Shown here one piece after another: positions 48,260-59,591 of a stretch of 64,000 nucleotides of DNA. The notes beneath the pieces were generated by a model that did no database searches, was not told where the DNA came from, and worked only from the letters and a program-made list of their open reading frames with translations. The stretch spans positions 416,713-480,712 of the forward strand of contig NZ_FONH01000002.1 in NCBI RefSeq assembly GCF_900112865.1, written 5' to 3'. Positions within the stretch are counted from its first letter, which is position 1. Each line of letters begins with the position of its first letter. Origin of the DNA: Dyella marensis (GTDB lineage Bacteria > Pseudomonadota > Gammaproteobacteria > Xanthomonadales > Rhodanobacteraceae). Position numbers and translations under genes: made by a program.

Positions 48260-48387
48260 GTCATCCCGGCGCAGGCCGGGATCCAGTGGCGATAAGCCCG
48301 ATCGTCGCGAGGGGATGGACAAGCTTTTGATGGTGACCGCATGCCTCACCACTATCGCTACTGGATCCCGGCCTGCGCCGGGATGAC
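48260..48387. repeat. Palindromic repeat, family B, copy 2
   Basis: GTCATCCCGGCGCAGGCCGG and its mirror CCGGCCTGCGCCGGGATGAC flank a loop of about 65 bases. Same family as 31636-31766 with matched compensating changes on both arms. Confidence 0.88.
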
Positions 48388-48409
48388 GGCAAATGGGGGA
48401 TGCCGCGTC

Positions 48410-49075
48410 TTAATCGGCCAGGTGGCGATGGCGGTAGATCGCATAGACCAACCCGATCGCCCCCGTCATCACCGCCGGCACCAGCAAGGTGCGCTCCGCC
48501 ATCACACCGAATGCCAACGCGCCAACCGCGCTGCCCGCGATGAAACTCCCCGCCACCAGCACGCACACCTGGATGCGCAGATGATCCACTTCCAATCCGC
48601 GCAGGCGCTGGCCGAGGTAGATGCCGAGGTCGGTGAAGATGCCGGACAGGTGCGTGGTGCGGAACGTCGCGCCGCTGTACGTGCTGGCCATGGCGTTCTG
48701 CAGGCCGCAGGCGATCGAAGCCAGGTACAGGCCGGCGTCGCTGCCCGCATGGATCAACGGCACCGCCGCGAACAGCAAGGCCGATTCCACCATCAGCGCC
48801 ACGCCGTAGCGCCGCCCCAGCTTCAAGGTGTGCTGCTGCACGATGAAACCGCTGAGCACCGCACCGCCGAGAAACGCCAGGATCGCCAGCGCCCAATGCA
48901 GCAGCTCGCCGCGGTTGCCCTCCGCCGCCGCCACGCCCATCAGCGTGGCGGTGCCGGTGAGGTGGGTGATCGCCTGGTGGCGGAAACCCATGAAGCCCAC
49001 CGCATTGATCATCCCGGCAATGAAGGCCAGCAGGCCTCCGCCGATCCAGGCCCAGCGCGGCAGCTGGCGCAGCAT
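48410..49075 (-). CDS. DUF1275/YoaK family membrane protein
   Basis: 221 residues, ATG 49075, TAA 48410. Six membrane segments; GGLLAFIAGMINAVGFMGF and ITHLTGTATLMG at the start and LASIACGLQNAMASTYSGAT in the middle are family signatures. Function unknown. Sits between rarA and lolA. Confidence 0.88.
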   Translation of the reverse strand: MLRQLPRWAWIGGGLLAFIAGMINAVGFMGFRHQAITHLTGTATLMGVAAAEGNRGELLHWALAILAFLGGAVLSGFIVQQHTLKLGRRYGVALMVESALLFAAVPLIHAGSDAGLYLASIACGLQNAMASTYSGATFRTTHLSGIFTDLGIYLGQRLRGLEVDHLRIQVCVLVAGSFIAGSAVGALAFGVMAERTLLVPAVMTGAIGLVYAIYRHRHLAD

Positions 49076-49084
49076 GGGGAAGGA

Positions 49085-49744
49085 TCAGTCCTTCAGCGGC
49101 TGGGTCTGGATCACCGGCGCGTCGCCGATCACGTCGGCGCCCTTCGGTGGCACGAAGTTGAACGTCGCCGGCGCAATCGTGGGATTGCGCTGCCAGTTGG
49201 CAAAGCGGATCTCGGTCACCGCGCCGAGCTGGTCGCGGAAGGTCATGCGCGCCAGGCCGTTGGCGTCAAAGCCCAGATCGGCGTAGTCGAACTGCGGATC
49301 CTTGGCGGTGGAGGTCAGGCGCAGCCAGGCCAGGCCGTCGTGCTCGCCCTGCTCGGTCACCTTGAAGTCGCGGTCCATCTGTTTGAGATCGGTGAGCACG
49401 GTCAGCGGACTGTGCGCTTCCTCGGTGCTCTGCACGCGCACGGTGACCTGCTCCAGGTCCGGGTCGTACAGCCACACGCGGCTGCCGTCGGCGACGATGG
49501 TCTGCTTGTACGGCGTCAGTGTCTCCCAGCGGAACTGGCGCGGCGCCTCCAGCGACAGCGTGCCGGCGCTGGTCTTGCCCTTGCTGCCGTTGGCGTCGGT
49601 GAGGGTCTGGGTGAACTGGCCGGTCAGCGCGTGCAGGCCGGTGGCGAAGCTGTCCAGGCGCGCGCGCGCGGGGCCGGCGGCGGCATGGACGGCGCCGGCG
49701 GCCGTAAGGGCCAGTGCGGCACAGAAGGTGAGCAAGCGGTTCAT
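49085..49744 (-). CDS. lolA: Outer-membrane lipoprotein carrier protein
   Basis: 219 residues from ATG 49744, chosen for the signal peptide MNRLLTFCAALALTAAGAVH then AAA, to TGA 49085. Mature protein: LTGQFTQTLTDANG, SAGTLSLEAPRQFRWETLTP (the conserved PxxFRW), VADGSRVWLYDPDLEQVTV. Ferries lipoproteins from LolCDE to LolB across the periplasm. Next to ftsK, the common arrangement. Confidence 0.95.
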   Translation of the reverse strand: MNRLLTFCAALALTAAGAVHAAAGPARARLDSFATGLHALTGQFTQTLTDANGSKGKTSAGTLSLEAPRQFRWETLTPYKQTIVADGSRVWLYDPDLEQVTVRVQSTEEAHSPLTVLTDLKQMDRDFKVTEQGEHDGLAWLRLTSTAKDPQFDYADLGFDANGLARMTFRDQLGAVTEIRFANWQRNPTIAPATFNFVPPKGADVIGDAPVIQTQPLKD

Positions 49745-49805
49745 GGGGTTCCCTGTTTTGCGTGTCGCGGATGGCGGCGGAGTCTGCGCCGTCATCGCTT
49801 AATGG

Positions 49806-52136
49806 TTACTTCGGCGGCGGCGGCGCCAGCACTTCGCGGTTGCCGTTGTGCTGGGGCGCGCTGACCACGCCGTCCTGCTCCATCTGCTCGATCAATCGCG
49901 CGGCGCGGTTGTAGCCGATGCGCAGGTGGCGCTGCACGCCGGAGATGGAGGCGCGCCGCGTCTCGGTGACGATGCGCACCGCCTTGTCGTACAGCTGCGC
50001 GTCGGCGTCGCCGCCCTCCTCGCCTTCCTGCGGCAGGCCGGAGTCGTTGATGAACTTGCCGTCGGAGGTGGCCTGCACTTCTTCCAGCACGCCCTCGATG
50101 TACTGCGGCGAACCCTGCGACTTGAGCCAGGCCACCACGTTGTGCACCTCGTGATCGTCGACGAAGGCGCCGTGCACGCGCTCGGGCGTGGCGGTGCCGG
50201 GCGGCAGGTGCAGCATGTCGCCATGACCCAGCAGCGCCTCGGCGCCGGACTGGTCGAGGATCGTGCGCGAGTCGATCTTGCTCGATACCTGGAAGGCGAT
50301 GCGGGTGGGAATATTGGCCTTGATCAGGCCGGTGATCACGTCCACCGACGGGCGCTGCGTGGCCAGCACCAGGTGCACGCCGGCGGCGCGCGCCTTCTGC
50401 GCCAGGCGGGCGATCAGCTCTTCGACCTTCTTGCCGACGATCATCATCATGTCGGCGAACTCGTCGATGATGATCACGATGTACGGCAGCGGCTCCAGCG
50501 GCTCGGCCGCCAGGTTCGGCATCTCGGGATTGGGGCGGAACAGCGGGTCCAGCAGCGGCTGGCCGGCGTTCTCGGCGTCCTTCACCTTCTTGTTGAAGCC
50601 GGCCAGGTTGCGCACACCCACGGCGGCCATCAGCTTGTAGCGGCGCTCCATCTCGGCCACGCACCAGCGCAGCGCGTTGGCGGCTTCCTTCATGTCGGTG
50701 ACCACCGGCGCCAGCAGGTGCGGGATGCCCTCGTAGACCGAGAGCTCCAGCATCTTCGGGTCGATCATGATCATGCGCACGTCCTTGGCGCTGGCCTTGT
50801 ACAAGAGGCTCAGCACCATGGCGTTCACCGCCACCGACTTGCCCGAGCCGGTGGTGCCGGCCACCAGCAGGTGCGGCATCTTGGCCAGGTCGGCCACCAC
50901 CGGGCGGCCGGCGATGTCCTTGCCCAGGGCCAGCGCCAGCGGCGACTTGGTCAGGTCGTACTTCTCGGAGCGCAGGATCTCCGACAGGTACACGACCTGC
51001 TTCTTGGCGTTGGGGATTTCCAGGCCGATCACGTTCTTGCCCGGGATCACGTCGACCACGCGCACGCTCACCACCGAGAGGCCGCGCGCGATGTCCTTGT
51101 CCAGGCTCGACACCTGCGAGCCGCGCACGCCGGCGGCGGGCTCCAGCTCGAAGCGGGTGATCACCGGGCCCGGATACACGCCGACCACCTTGGCCTCGAT
51201 GCGGAAGTCCTTGAGCTTCAGCTCGACCTGGCGCGACAGCACCTCGAGGGTTTCCTCGGAGTAGCCCGGCCCCTGCGGCGGCGCCTCGTCCAGCAGCGAC
51301 AGCGGCGGCAGCTCGCCGGCGGAAGAGGCGCCGGTGAACAGCGGGATCTGCGTCTCGACGCGGGCGCGCTCGCTCTTCGGCGGCGGCGGCGGCGGGGCTT
51401 CGATGCGCACCGGCTCGCGCTTGGCCTGCTTGACCGCCTCGACTTTCTTGACCACCTCGCGCTCGGCGCGCGCCTGGCGCGCGGCCAGCACTTCGGGGGC
51501 CTCCTTCAGCTTGCCGCCGAACCAGCCGGCGATCTTCAGCATGCCCTGCCCGGTCAGGTCCATCAGCTTGAACCAGGACAGCCCGGTGGCCAGGGTCACC
51601 GCGATCAGGAAGATCGCCAGCAGCAGCAGCGGCGCGCCGGTGCCGCCGAAAGCCTGCAGCAGGCCGCGGCCCACCCACATGCCGATGATGCCGCCCACGC
51701 CCTGGGGCAGCACCGGCTCGTCGCTGAACTTCAGGTACAGCAGGGCCGGCGCGGTGATGAAGAAGAACACCGAGCCGATCAGCCGCAGCGACGGCTCCCA
51801 CGGATGCACCGTGCGCACGCCGCGGTGGCGCAGCACCTGCACGCCCAATCCGAGCAGCAGCAGCGGAAAGCAGTAGGCGACCAGCCCGAAGATGTAGCGC
51901 AGCAGGTTGGCGATATTGGCCCCGACCGCGCCGCCGAAGTTGCGCGCATGCTCCACCGTGCTGGCATGGCCCCAGCTGGGATCCTGGTCGTTGTAGCTGA
52001 ACAGGCAGACCAGCAGGTACAGCGCCAGCGGCAGCAGCAGCAATGCGCCGGCCTCGCGCAGGCGGCGCTTCAGCTCCTCGCTGAGGCCGCTGGGTTCCTT
52101 GTTCTTGTCTTTCTTGACGTTCGCGCTACGCGCCAC
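49806..52136 (-). CDS. ftsK: DNA translocase FtsK
   Basis: 776 residues, ATG 52136, TAA 49806. Four or five N-terminal membrane helices, a short Pro-rich linker, then the RecA-like motor: Walker [34 protein letters not shown], Walker [15 protein letters not shown], and [19 protein letters not shown]. The C-terminal gamma winged helix ([20 protein letters not shown]) reads KOPS. Segregates chromosome termini and activates XerCD at dif. Confidence 0.97.
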   Translation of the reverse strand: MARSANVKKDKNKEPSGLSEELKRRLREAGALLLLPLALYLLVCLFSYNDQDPSWGHASTVEHARNFGGAVGANIANLLRYIFGLVAYCFPLLLLGLGVQVLRHRGVRTVHPWEPSLRLIGSVFFFITAPALLYLKFSDEPVLPQGVGGIIGMWVGRGLLQAFGGTGAPLLLLAIFLIAVTLATGLSWFKLMDLTGQGMLKIAGWFGGKLKEAPEVLAARQARAEREVVKKVEAVKQAKREPVRIEAPPPPPPKSERARVETQIPLFTGASSAGELPPLSLLDEAPPQGPGYSEETLEVLSRQVELKLKDFRIEAKVVGVYPGPVITRFELEPAAGVRGSQVSSLDKDIARGLSVVSVRVVDVIPGKNVIGLEIPNAKKQVVYLSEILRSEKYDLTKSPLALALGKDIAGRPVVADLAKMPHLLVAGTTGSGKSVAVNAMVLSLLYKASAKDVRMIMIDPKMLELSVYEGIPHLLAPVVTDMKEAANALRWCVAEMERRYKLMAAVGVRNLAGFNKKVKDAENAGQPLLDPLFRPNPEMPNLAAEPLEPLPYIVIIIDEFADMMMIVGKKVEELIARLAQKARAAGVHLVLATQRPSVDVITGLIKANIPTRIAFQVSSKIDSRTILDQSGAEALLGHGDMLHLPPGTATPERVHGAFVDDHEVHNVVAWLKSQGSPQYIEGVLEEVQATSDGKFINDSGLPQEGEEGGDADAQLYDKAVRIVTETRRASISGVQRHLRIGYNRAARLIEQMEQDGVVSAPQHNGNREVLAPPPPK

Positions 52137-53388
<1,252 letters not shown>

Positions 53389-53389
<1 letters not shown>

Positions 53390-54048
53390 TGAACGCGCCG
53401 CACGCCACCCTGCATTACATCCATGACCCACTGTGCGGCTGGTGCTACGGCGCCCAGCCGCTGGTCAGCGCCGCGGTCGCCATGCTCGGCAACCGCCTGG
53501 CCCTGCGCCTGCACGGCGGCGCGCTGTTCGCCGAGCCGCAGCAGCTGACGCCGGCGATGGCCGAGCACATCGTGCGCGCCGACGAGCGCATCGAGGAGAT
53601 CAGCGGCCAGCCGTTCGGCGAGGCCTATACGGAAGGGCTGCTGGCCGAGGCCAGCACCGTGCTGTATTCGCTGCCACCGATCGCGGCGGTGCTGGCGGCC
53701 GAAACGCTGCATCCGGAGGCGGGCTATCCGATGCTCGTGGCGATCCAGCACGCGCACTACCAGCGCGGTCTGCGCGTGGTGGAAGCCGACGTGCTGGCCG
53801 AACTGGCCGAGGAACTGGGCCTGGACGCCACGCAGTTCGCCGATGCCTTCGCCAAGGCCAGCGGCAACGAACTGATCGAGCACGTCCAGGCCAGCCGCCG
53901 CCTGCTCGGCGAGGTGGGCGGCCAGGGCTTCCCCACCCTGGTGCTGGAAGTCCAGGGCCAGCGCCACGTCCTGCCGCACCACCAGGACTACGGCCGGCCC
54001 GATGCCTTCGTCGAACGCATCGCGGCCCGCCTGCCGGCGGTGCACTGA
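53389..54048 (+). CDS. DsbA-family oxidoreductase-like protein
   Basis: 219 residues, ATG 53389 overlapping the trxB stop (TGATG-type overlap), TGA 54048. IHDPLCGWCYGAQPLV carries a CGWC redox motif, and VGGQGFPTLVLEVQGQ holds the cis-Pro. The fold matches the DsbA/FrnE cluster. No signal peptide, so cytosolic. Coupling to trxB suggests a thiol role served by the thioredoxin system; substrate unknown. Confidence 0.85.
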
Positions 54049-55233
54049 ATGACGCGCGGCCATCGCCCGTCGATGGCCGCCGAGCGGCACGGCGTGCTCG
54101 AAGCCCGCTTTCATCCGCGCATCGACGAGGTGCCCGCGGCGGCGTGGGACGCGCTGCGCACCGACGGCAATCCGTTCCTCTCGCATGCCTTCCTCGCCGC
54201 GCTCGAACGCACCGGCTGCATCCGCGACGACTGGGGCTGGCAGGCGCACCATCTGGGCCTGTACGAGGACGACCGCCTGGTCGCCGCCGCGCCGCTCTAC
54301 GTCAAGGGCAATTCGCATGGCGAGTTCGTGTTCGACTGGAGCTGGGCCGCCGCCTGGGAACGCGCCGGCGGCGATTACTATCCCAAGCTGCTCAATGCGG
54401 TGCCCTACTCGCCCGTGCCCGGGGCACGCCTGCTCGCCGGCGATGGAGCACAGGCGCCGCGCCGGCGCGAGGCGCTGGTGTCGGCCATGCGCCAGCTGGC
54501 GGATGCGCATGGGTTGTCCTCCGTCCATGCCAATTTCCTTGCGCCCGACGACCTTTCGGCGTTCGACAACCACTGGTTGGCACGCACGGACGTGCAGTTC
54601 CATTGGCCGAACAGGGGCTATGGCCACTTCGAGGATTTCCTCGCCGCGCTCAATCACAAGAAGCGGAAGAACATCCGCCAGGAACGCGCCCACGTCGCCC
54701 GCGCCGGCCTGCGCCTGGAGTGGCGTCGGGGCGACAGCCTGGGTGCGGACGAATGGCGCCAGGTGCATGGCTTGTACGAGCACACCTTCGACGCCAAGGG
54801 CAACCACGCCGCGCTGACGCGCGAGTTCTTCCACGCGCTGGGCGGCGAACTCGGCACCGCCACCCACCTCGCGCTGGCCTGGGAAGGCGCGCACATCGCG
54901 GCGATGGCGCTGTTCCTGCAAGGCGACGAAGCGCTGTACGGCCGCTACTGGGGCAGTCGCGTCGATGTGCCCGGCCTGCACTTCGAGCTGTGCTACTACC
55001 AGGGCATCGAACATACCATCCGCGCCGGCCTGCAGCGCTTCGAGCCCGGCGCCCAGGGCGAACACAAGCTGGCGCGCGGCTTTCTTCCGGTCCACACGCA
55101 TTCGCGCCATTACCTGGCCGACGCCGGCTTGCGCAAGGCGGTGCGCGCGGCGCTTGCGCGCGAGACCGAAGCAGTCGACGCTTACGCCGCCGACCTGCTC
55201 GAACACAGCCCGTACGCCCACCGCGACGCCTGA
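54049..55233 (+). CDS. GNAT/FemAB-like acetyltransferase family protein (COG3146-like)
   Basis: 394 residues, ATG 54049 directly after the upstream stop, TGA 55233. PFLSHAFLAALERTGCIRDD, YVKGNSHGEFVFDWSWA, YYPKLLNAVPYSPVPGARLL and HKKRKNIRQERAHV are typical of the COG3146 family of GNAT-fold proteins. Often next to aat, as here, although the reaction is unknown. Part of the trxB-aat operon. Confidence 0.88.
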   Translation: MTRGHRPSMAAERHGVLEARFHPRIDEVPAAAWDALRTDGNPFLSHAFLAALERTGCIRDDWGWQAHHLGLYEDDRLVAAAPLYVKGNSHGEFVFDWSWAAAWERAGGDYYPKLLNAVPYSPVPGARLLAGDGAQAPRRREALVSAMRQLADAHGLSSVHANFLAPDDLSAFDNHWLARTDVQFHWPNRGYGHFEDFLAALNHKKRKNIRQERAHVARAGLRLEWRRGDSLGADEWRQVHGLYEHTFDAKGNHAALTREFFHALGGELGTATHLALAWEGAHIAAMALFLQGDEALYGRYWGSRVDVPGLHFELCYYQGIEHTIRAGLQRFEPGAQGEHKLARGFLPVHTHSRHYLADAGLRKAVRAALARETEAVDAYAADLLEHSPYAHRDA

Positions 55234-55235
55234 CC

Positions 55236-55970
55236 ATGATCCGCCTGCCCCTGCTCGACGCCGCCCATCCCGAGCAGTTCCCCGATCCCGGCCGCGCCAT
55301 GGCCGATCCCAACGGCTTGCTCGCCTTCGGCGGCGATCTCACGCCGCGCCGGCTGCTGGCGGCGTACGCCGGCGGCATCTTCCCCTGGTACAACGAGGAC
55401 GAGCCGATCCTGTGGTGGTCGCCGGATCCGCGTTGCGTATTCCATACCGATCGACTGCGCGCCAATCGCAGCCTGCGTCGGCAGCTCGCGGGCAGGCCGT
55501 GGCGGATCACGCTCGATCATGCGTTCCGTGCAACGGTCGAAGCCTGTGCGGCACCCCGCTCCGGCCAGCTCGGCACGTGGATCGTGCCGGCGATGGCGGA
55601 GGCGTATATCCAGCTGCACGAGATGGGGCATGCGCACAGCGTGGAAGTGTGGGAAGGCGAGCGGCTGGTCGGCGGGATCTATGGCGTGACGGTCGGGCGG
55701 CTGTTCTGCGGGGAATCGATGTTCAGCCGTGAGAGCGGCGGGTCCAAGCTGGCCCTGCTCGCCCTGGGCCAGTTGCTGCGCCGCTGGGACTATCCGTTGA
55801 TCGATGCGCAGGTCACCAATAACCACCTGCTCAGCCTCGGCGCGGTGGAGTATCCGCGGGATCTGTTTCTGAAGACGGTGCGGCAGTTGGTGAAGTTGCC
55901 GGGGCAGCCGGGGAGCTGGAAAGAGTTCACCCCGCTGGTGGAACAGACGATGGCTACGCTGCGGCGTTGA
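55236..55970 (+). CDS. aat: Leucyl/phenylalanyl-tRNA--protein transferase
   Basis: 244 residues, ATG 55236, TGA 55970. GLLAFGGDLTPRRLLAAY, GIFPWYNEDEPILWWSPDPR, and GESMFSRESGGSKLALLALG with DAQVTNNHLLSLGA are diagnostic. Adds Leu or Phe to proteins with N-terminal Arg or Lys for ClpAP degradation. Last gene of the operon; a family A repeat follows five bases after the stop. Confidence 0.96.
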   Translation: MIRLPLLDAAHPEQFPDPGRAMADPNGLLAFGGDLTPRRLLAAYAGGIFPWYNEDEPILWWSPDPRCVFHTDRLRANRSLRRQLAGRPWRITLDHAFRATVEACAAPRSGQLGTWIVPAMAEAYIQLHEMGHAHSVEVWEGERLVGGIYGVTVGRLFCGESMFSRESGGSKLALLALGQLLRRWDYPLIDAQVTNNHLLSLGAVEYPRDLFLKTVRQLVKLPGQPGSWKEFTPLVEQTMATLRR

Positions 55971-55974
55971 CGGC

Positions 55975-56066
55975 GTAGGTTGGGGTGAGCCGCAGGCGAA
56001 CCCCAACGATGCGATGTGTTTGGTGATGGCCATGTTGGGGTTCGCCTGCGGCTCACCCCAACCTAC
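55975..56066. repeat. REPIN-like repeat, family A, copy 4
   Basis: GTAGGTTGGGGTGAGCCGCA with mirror TGCGGCTCACCCCAACCTAC, between convergent aat and the isochorismatase-like gene. Nearly identical to copy 1. Confidence 0.9.
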
Positions 56067-56081
56067 GCCCAGCGATTAGGT

Positions 56082-56726
56082 TCAGGCCGCCTTCGCCTCG
56101 CGCAGCTTCCGCGCATTCGCATACGAGGCCAGGATGTCCTCCCGCACCGGCGCCTCGCCGGTCGCCAGGCAGCGCTCCCACTCTTCAACACTCAACACCG
56201 CGGCGAAGCGCGACTGCTCCACCACCGCGAACACGCGATGGATCTCCTCGGCGGTCGCGTAACCCGCGCGGTTGGCATACGACACCGCGCCCGAAGCGTC
56301 ATGCAGGAATTCCACCTCGAGGCCGCGATCGAAGGCGTGCTTGATGGTGGTGTCGTTGCAGTTGTGGGTCATGTAGCCGACCACCGTCAGGGTGTCGATG
56401 TCGCGCGCCCGCAGCCAATCGCCCAGGCCCGTCTCGGCGAAGGCGCTCGGCAGCGGCTTGCCGATCAGCACGTCGCGATGGCGGCGCGCCACTTCCGGAT
56501 GCAGCTGCCAGCCGTGGCTGCCTTCGGCAAAAGCCGGACCGTTCGACGGCGAGTCCTGGCGGATCACGATCACCGGCAGACCGGCCGCGGCGGCGACATC
56601 CATCGCGCGGACGATCTTCGGCAGGCTGTCGGCTACCGGCGGATACTCGATCTGCAGGTTGCCGTCGAAATACTCGTTCTGCACGTCGATCACGATCAGT
56701 GCGCGACGGGGAGCATTGGCGTTCAT
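56082..56726 (-). CDS. Cysteine hydrolase, isochorismatase family
   Basis: 214 residues from ATG 56726 to TGA 56082. ALIVIDVQNEYFDG with the catalytic Asp, VIRQDSPSNGPAF, and VVGYMTHNCNDTTIKHAF with the nucleophilic Cys match the family. Substrate could be an amide such as nicotinamide-like compounds. Divergent from the AraC/GlxA-type regulator, which may control it. Confidence 0.9.
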   Translation of the reverse strand: MNANAPRRALIVIDVQNEYFDGNLQIEYPPVADSLPKIVRAMDVAAAAGLPVIVIRQDSPSNGPAFAEGSHGWQLHPEVARRHRDVLIGKPLPSAFAETGLGDWLRARDIDTLTVVGYMTHNCNDTTIKHAFDRGLEVEFLHDASGAVSYANRAGYATAEEIHRVFAVVEQSRFAAVLSVEEWERCLATGEAPVREDILASYANARKLREAKAA

Positions 56727-56838
56727 GGCTTGGAGTTCCCTGGCTTGGAAAAGGTGTGCACATGCTGCGCTCCGGACCACTTGCGCGAGAGTGGCCTGAA
56801 GGACAATAATCGATGTGATCGGGCCAACCGGAATTCCC

Positions 56839-57801
56839 ATGCGCAAGATCCGCATCGCCGTGGTGGCGTTCAACGACATCCTTCCCTTCCACCTGTCCGT
56901 ACCCTGCGGCGTGTTCGCGGCGGTGCTGCGCGACGAGCAGTCGCCGTTCCGGCTGCGCGTGTGCTCGGCCGAAGGCAGGCGAGTGCGCAGCGCCTCCGGC
57001 TTCATGATCGCCACCGACTACGGCCTGGACGAATTGCGCAACGCCGACATCGTCATCGTGCCGTCGTGGCGCAGCGCCGAGGAACGCCCGCCGGAACCTC
57101 TGCTGGAAGCCCTGCGCCGCGCCGCCGCGCGCGGCAAGCGCATCGTCGGCCTGTGCATGGGCGCCTTCGTGCTCGGCCACGCCGGCCTGCTCGACGGCCG
57201 CCGCGCCACCACGCACTGGTTCGCCACCGACGAGCTGGCCGCGTGTTTTCCCACCGCCGAAGTCGACCCGGACGTGCTGTACGTGGATGCCGGCCAGGTC
57301 GTCACCTCCGCCGGCGCTGCGGCCGGCATCGACTGTTGCCTGCACCTGGTGCGCCAGCTGCTGGGCAGCGAGGCCGCCAACCGCATTGCGCGACGCATGG
57401 TGGTATCGCCGTTCCGCCACGGCGGGCAGGCGCAGTTCATCGAGCAGCCGGTGCCGAGCATGGCCGGCGACGAGCGCATGGCGAAGTTGCTGGACGAGGT
57501 GCGCCGCAAGCTGCACCAGCCGCAGAACCTCGACGAGATCGCCGTGCGCGCGGCGATGAGCCGGCGCAGTTTCACGCGGCATTTCCGCCAGCTGACCGGG
57601 AGCAGCTTCGGGGACTGGCTGATGGCGCAGCGGCTGAGCGAAGCGCAGCGCCTGCTGGAGACGACCGGCCTGCCGCTGGACCGCATCGCCAGCGCGGTCG
57701 GACTGGGTTCGCCGGTGACGCTGCGGCAGCATTTCCAGCGGGCGTTCCGAACCTCGCCGGCGAATTACCGCAGAACCTTCAACGCAGGCAAGGCCGCATA
57801 G
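56839..57801 (+). CDS. GlxA-type AraC-family regulator with DJ-1/PfpI domain
   Basis: 320 residues from ATG 56839 to TAG 57801; a GTG at 56815 is in frame but the family begins at MRKIRIAVVAFNDILPFHLS. The DJ-1-like domain has GLCMGAFVLGHAGLLDGRRA with the elbow Cys, and TSAGAAAGIDCCLHLVRQLL. The C-terminal tandem HTH reads EIAVRAAMSRRSFTRHFRQL and RIASAVGLGSPVTLRQHFQR. Likely regulates the divergent hydrolase. Confidence 0.92.
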   Translation: MRKIRIAVVAFNDILPFHLSVPCGVFAAVLRDEQSPFRLRVCSAEGRRVRSASGFMIATDYGLDELRNADIVIVPSWRSAEERPPEPLLEALRRAAARGKRIVGLCMGAFVLGHAGLLDGRRATTHWFATDELAACFPTAEVDPDVLYVDAGQVVTSAGAAAGIDCCLHLVRQLLGSEAANRIARRMVVSPFRHGGQAQFIEQPVPSMAGDERMAKLLDEVRRKLHQPQNLDEIAVRAAMSRRSFTRHFRQLTGSSFGDWLMAQRLSEAQRLLETTGLPLDRIASAVGLGSPVTLRQHFQRAFRTSPANYRRTFNAGKAA

Positions 57802-57812
57802 AAAACCACGAC

Positions 57813-57903
57813 GTAGGTTGGGGTGAGCCGAAGGCGAACCCCAACAGGCCTCGCGCAGTATCCAGCTCATGTTGGGGTTCGCCTTCGGCTCACCCCAACC
57901 TAC
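57813..57903. repeat. REPIN-like repeat, family A, copy 5
   Basis: GTAGGTTGGGGTGAGCCGAA is mirrored by TTCGGCTCACCCCAACCTAC; the arm change is compensated on both sides. Between convergent genes. Confidence 0.9.
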
Positions 57904-57908
57904 GTCGG

Positions 57909-58715
57909 CTAGTCGGCCAGCCCTACCCGCTTGATGTCCTCGTAATTGGCCAGGAACAGCTCCACCAGCGTCGGATCCAGCTGACTTCCCGCGATCTTGC
58001 GCAGATGCGCGATCACCTCGTCCTCCGGCCAGGCCGGCTTGTACACCCGCGGGAAACTCAGCGCATCCCACACATCCACCACGCTGAACACCCGTGCGGC
58101 GAGCGGAATCTCCTCGCCGCGCAGGCCGCGCGGATAGCCGCCGCCGTCCCAGCGCTCATGATGGTGGTACGGAATCTCGGCCGCATCGCGCAGGAAATCC
58201 ACCTGCTGCAGCAGGTCGTAGCCCACCTGCGGATGCGTGCGCATCACCACGATCTCTTGCTCGGTCAGCGGCCCCGGCTTGATCAGGATCGCATCCGGCA
58301 GCGCCAGCTTGCCGATGTCGTGCAGCAGCGCGCCGAAGCGCGCCTTGCGCAGCTCCTCGCCGCGCAGGCCGGCCAGCCGGGCCAGCGCCACGGTCATGCG
58401 CATGACGCGGTCGGAGTGGTCGCTGGTTTCCTTGTGACGGATGTCCATCGCGTGGACCAGCGCGCGCAGGGCCTGTTCGTTGCCCTTGAGCAGCAGGCGG
58501 TTGGCGCGGCTCATGCCGCGCAGGTCGCGGTCGACCAGCACGTACAGCAGCGCGCCGGTGACCAGGACGAAGAACGTGCCCTTCAGGCTCTGCATCAGGC
58601 TCAGCGTGTCGGTGTCCTGCACGAACAGGCGCAGCACGCGGTTGGACAACCAGATCCACAGGCTGGCCACGATCACGTACGCCAGCGCGGTGCGTACTTG
58701 AGGCTTCAGTCTCAT
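57909..58715 (-). CDS. HD-GYP domain protein, membrane-bound
   Basis: 268 residues, ATG 58715, TAG 57909. Two N-terminal membrane helices (ALAYVIVASLWIWLSNRVL, GTFFVLVTGALLYVLVD), a short linker, then HD-GYP: HKETSDHSDRVMRMTVALA, FGALLHDIGKLALPDAIL, HHERWDGGGYPRGLRGEEIP and VDVWDALSFPR. The HD pair and GYP are present, so it should hydrolyse cyclic-di-GMP. With orn in the same window this suggests active c-di-GMP turnover. Confidence 0.9.
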   Translation of the reverse strand: MRLKPQVRTALAYVIVASLWIWLSNRVLRLFVQDTDTLSLMQSLKGTFFVLVTGALLYVLVDRDLRGMSRANRLLLKGNEQALRALVHAMDIRHKETSDHSDRVMRMTVALARLAGLRGEELRKARFGALLHDIGKLALPDAILIKPGPLTEQEIVVMRTHPQVGYDLLQQVDFLRDAAEIPYHHHERWDGGGYPRGLRGEEIPLAARVFSVVDVWDALSFPRVYKPAWPEDEVIAHLRKIAGSQLDPTLVELFLANYEDIKRVGLAD

Positions 58716-58800
58716 CCGACTCCCCTTGCCGCGCCGGGAAACTCCGTCCCGGCAGCGAGAGCCGCGAGCTTACCGCTATCCGCGCAGGAAGGAACGTGCG

Positions 58801-59496
58801 TCAAGCCCTGGGCGGTCGGGGCTCGAGCACGAAGATGATCGAGGCGGGCCGCCCGCTGTGCGGATGCAGGGGTTCCTCGATGCGCGCCACGCGCAGGCCG
58901 CAGGCCGCGAACGTATCGAGCCAGCCGCCGAGCGTGCGGAAATACCAGGGCGCCGCCTGGCCGAAGCCTTCGCCGCAGCCGGCCCAGGAGCCTTCGCGCC
59001 AGCCGTCGCGGTACGGCAGCTCGCCGCAGGCAACGACCGGATGCAGCGTCTGCACCAGCAATGCGCCGCCGGGTTCAAGCAGGCCCGGCACCGCGGCCAG
59101 CACGGCCTCGGTCGATGCCTCGCCGAGCAGGGAAAAATTGCAGATCGCCACGTCGGCTTTCGCGTGCAGCTCGCCGGCGGCGATCTGCGCGTAGCTCATG
59201 GTTTCGAAACGTCCGCCGCCCTTTGCGCGTGCGGTGTCGATCAGCTCGGGCACCGCATCCAGGCCCAGCACATCGACGCCCTGTGCCGCCAACGCCCGGA
59301 CCAGCCAGCCTTCGCCGCAACCGAAGTCGATCGCGCTGCGCGGCTTAAGCGACAACGCCGCCTGGATGACGGCGTTGTCCGTGGCCAGCCTGCGGCTTTC
59401 GATACGCTGGCCTTGTACTGCCGCGATCCATGGCTCGGCGTTCTGACGCCACACGCTCAGGATGGCGGCTTCGAAATCCTGGGCGCGTCTGTCCAT
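58801..59496 (-). CDS. Class I SAM-dependent methyltransferase
   Basis: 231 residues from ATG 59496 to TGA 58801; an earlier in-frame ATG at 59517 is possible. Motif I AIDFGCGEGWLVRALAAQG, motif II-like DVLGLDAVPELID, and VAICNFSLLGE. Substrate unknown; the C-terminal LGGWLDTFAACGLRVARIEE is typical of UbiE/methyltransferase-11 folds. Confidence 0.88.
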   Translation of the reverse strand: MDRRAQDFEAAILSVWRQNAEPWIAAVQGQRIESRRLATDNAVIQAALSLKPRSAIDFGCGEGWLVRALAAQGVDVLGLDAVPELIDTARAKGGGRFETMSYAQIAAGELHAKADVAICNFSLLGEASTEAVLAAVPGLLEPGGALLVQTLHPVVACGELPYRDGWREGSWAGCGEGFGQAAPWYFRTLGGWLDTFAACGLRVARIEEPLHPHSGRPASIIFVLEPRPPRA

Positions 59497-59591
59497 GTAT
59501 TCCCTTGTCGGCGGCAACTACAAGCCTTGATCCGGCATGGCCGGCGATGAGGCATTGGCGGGCCTCATCCGCGCCCACAAAGGTACTGGAT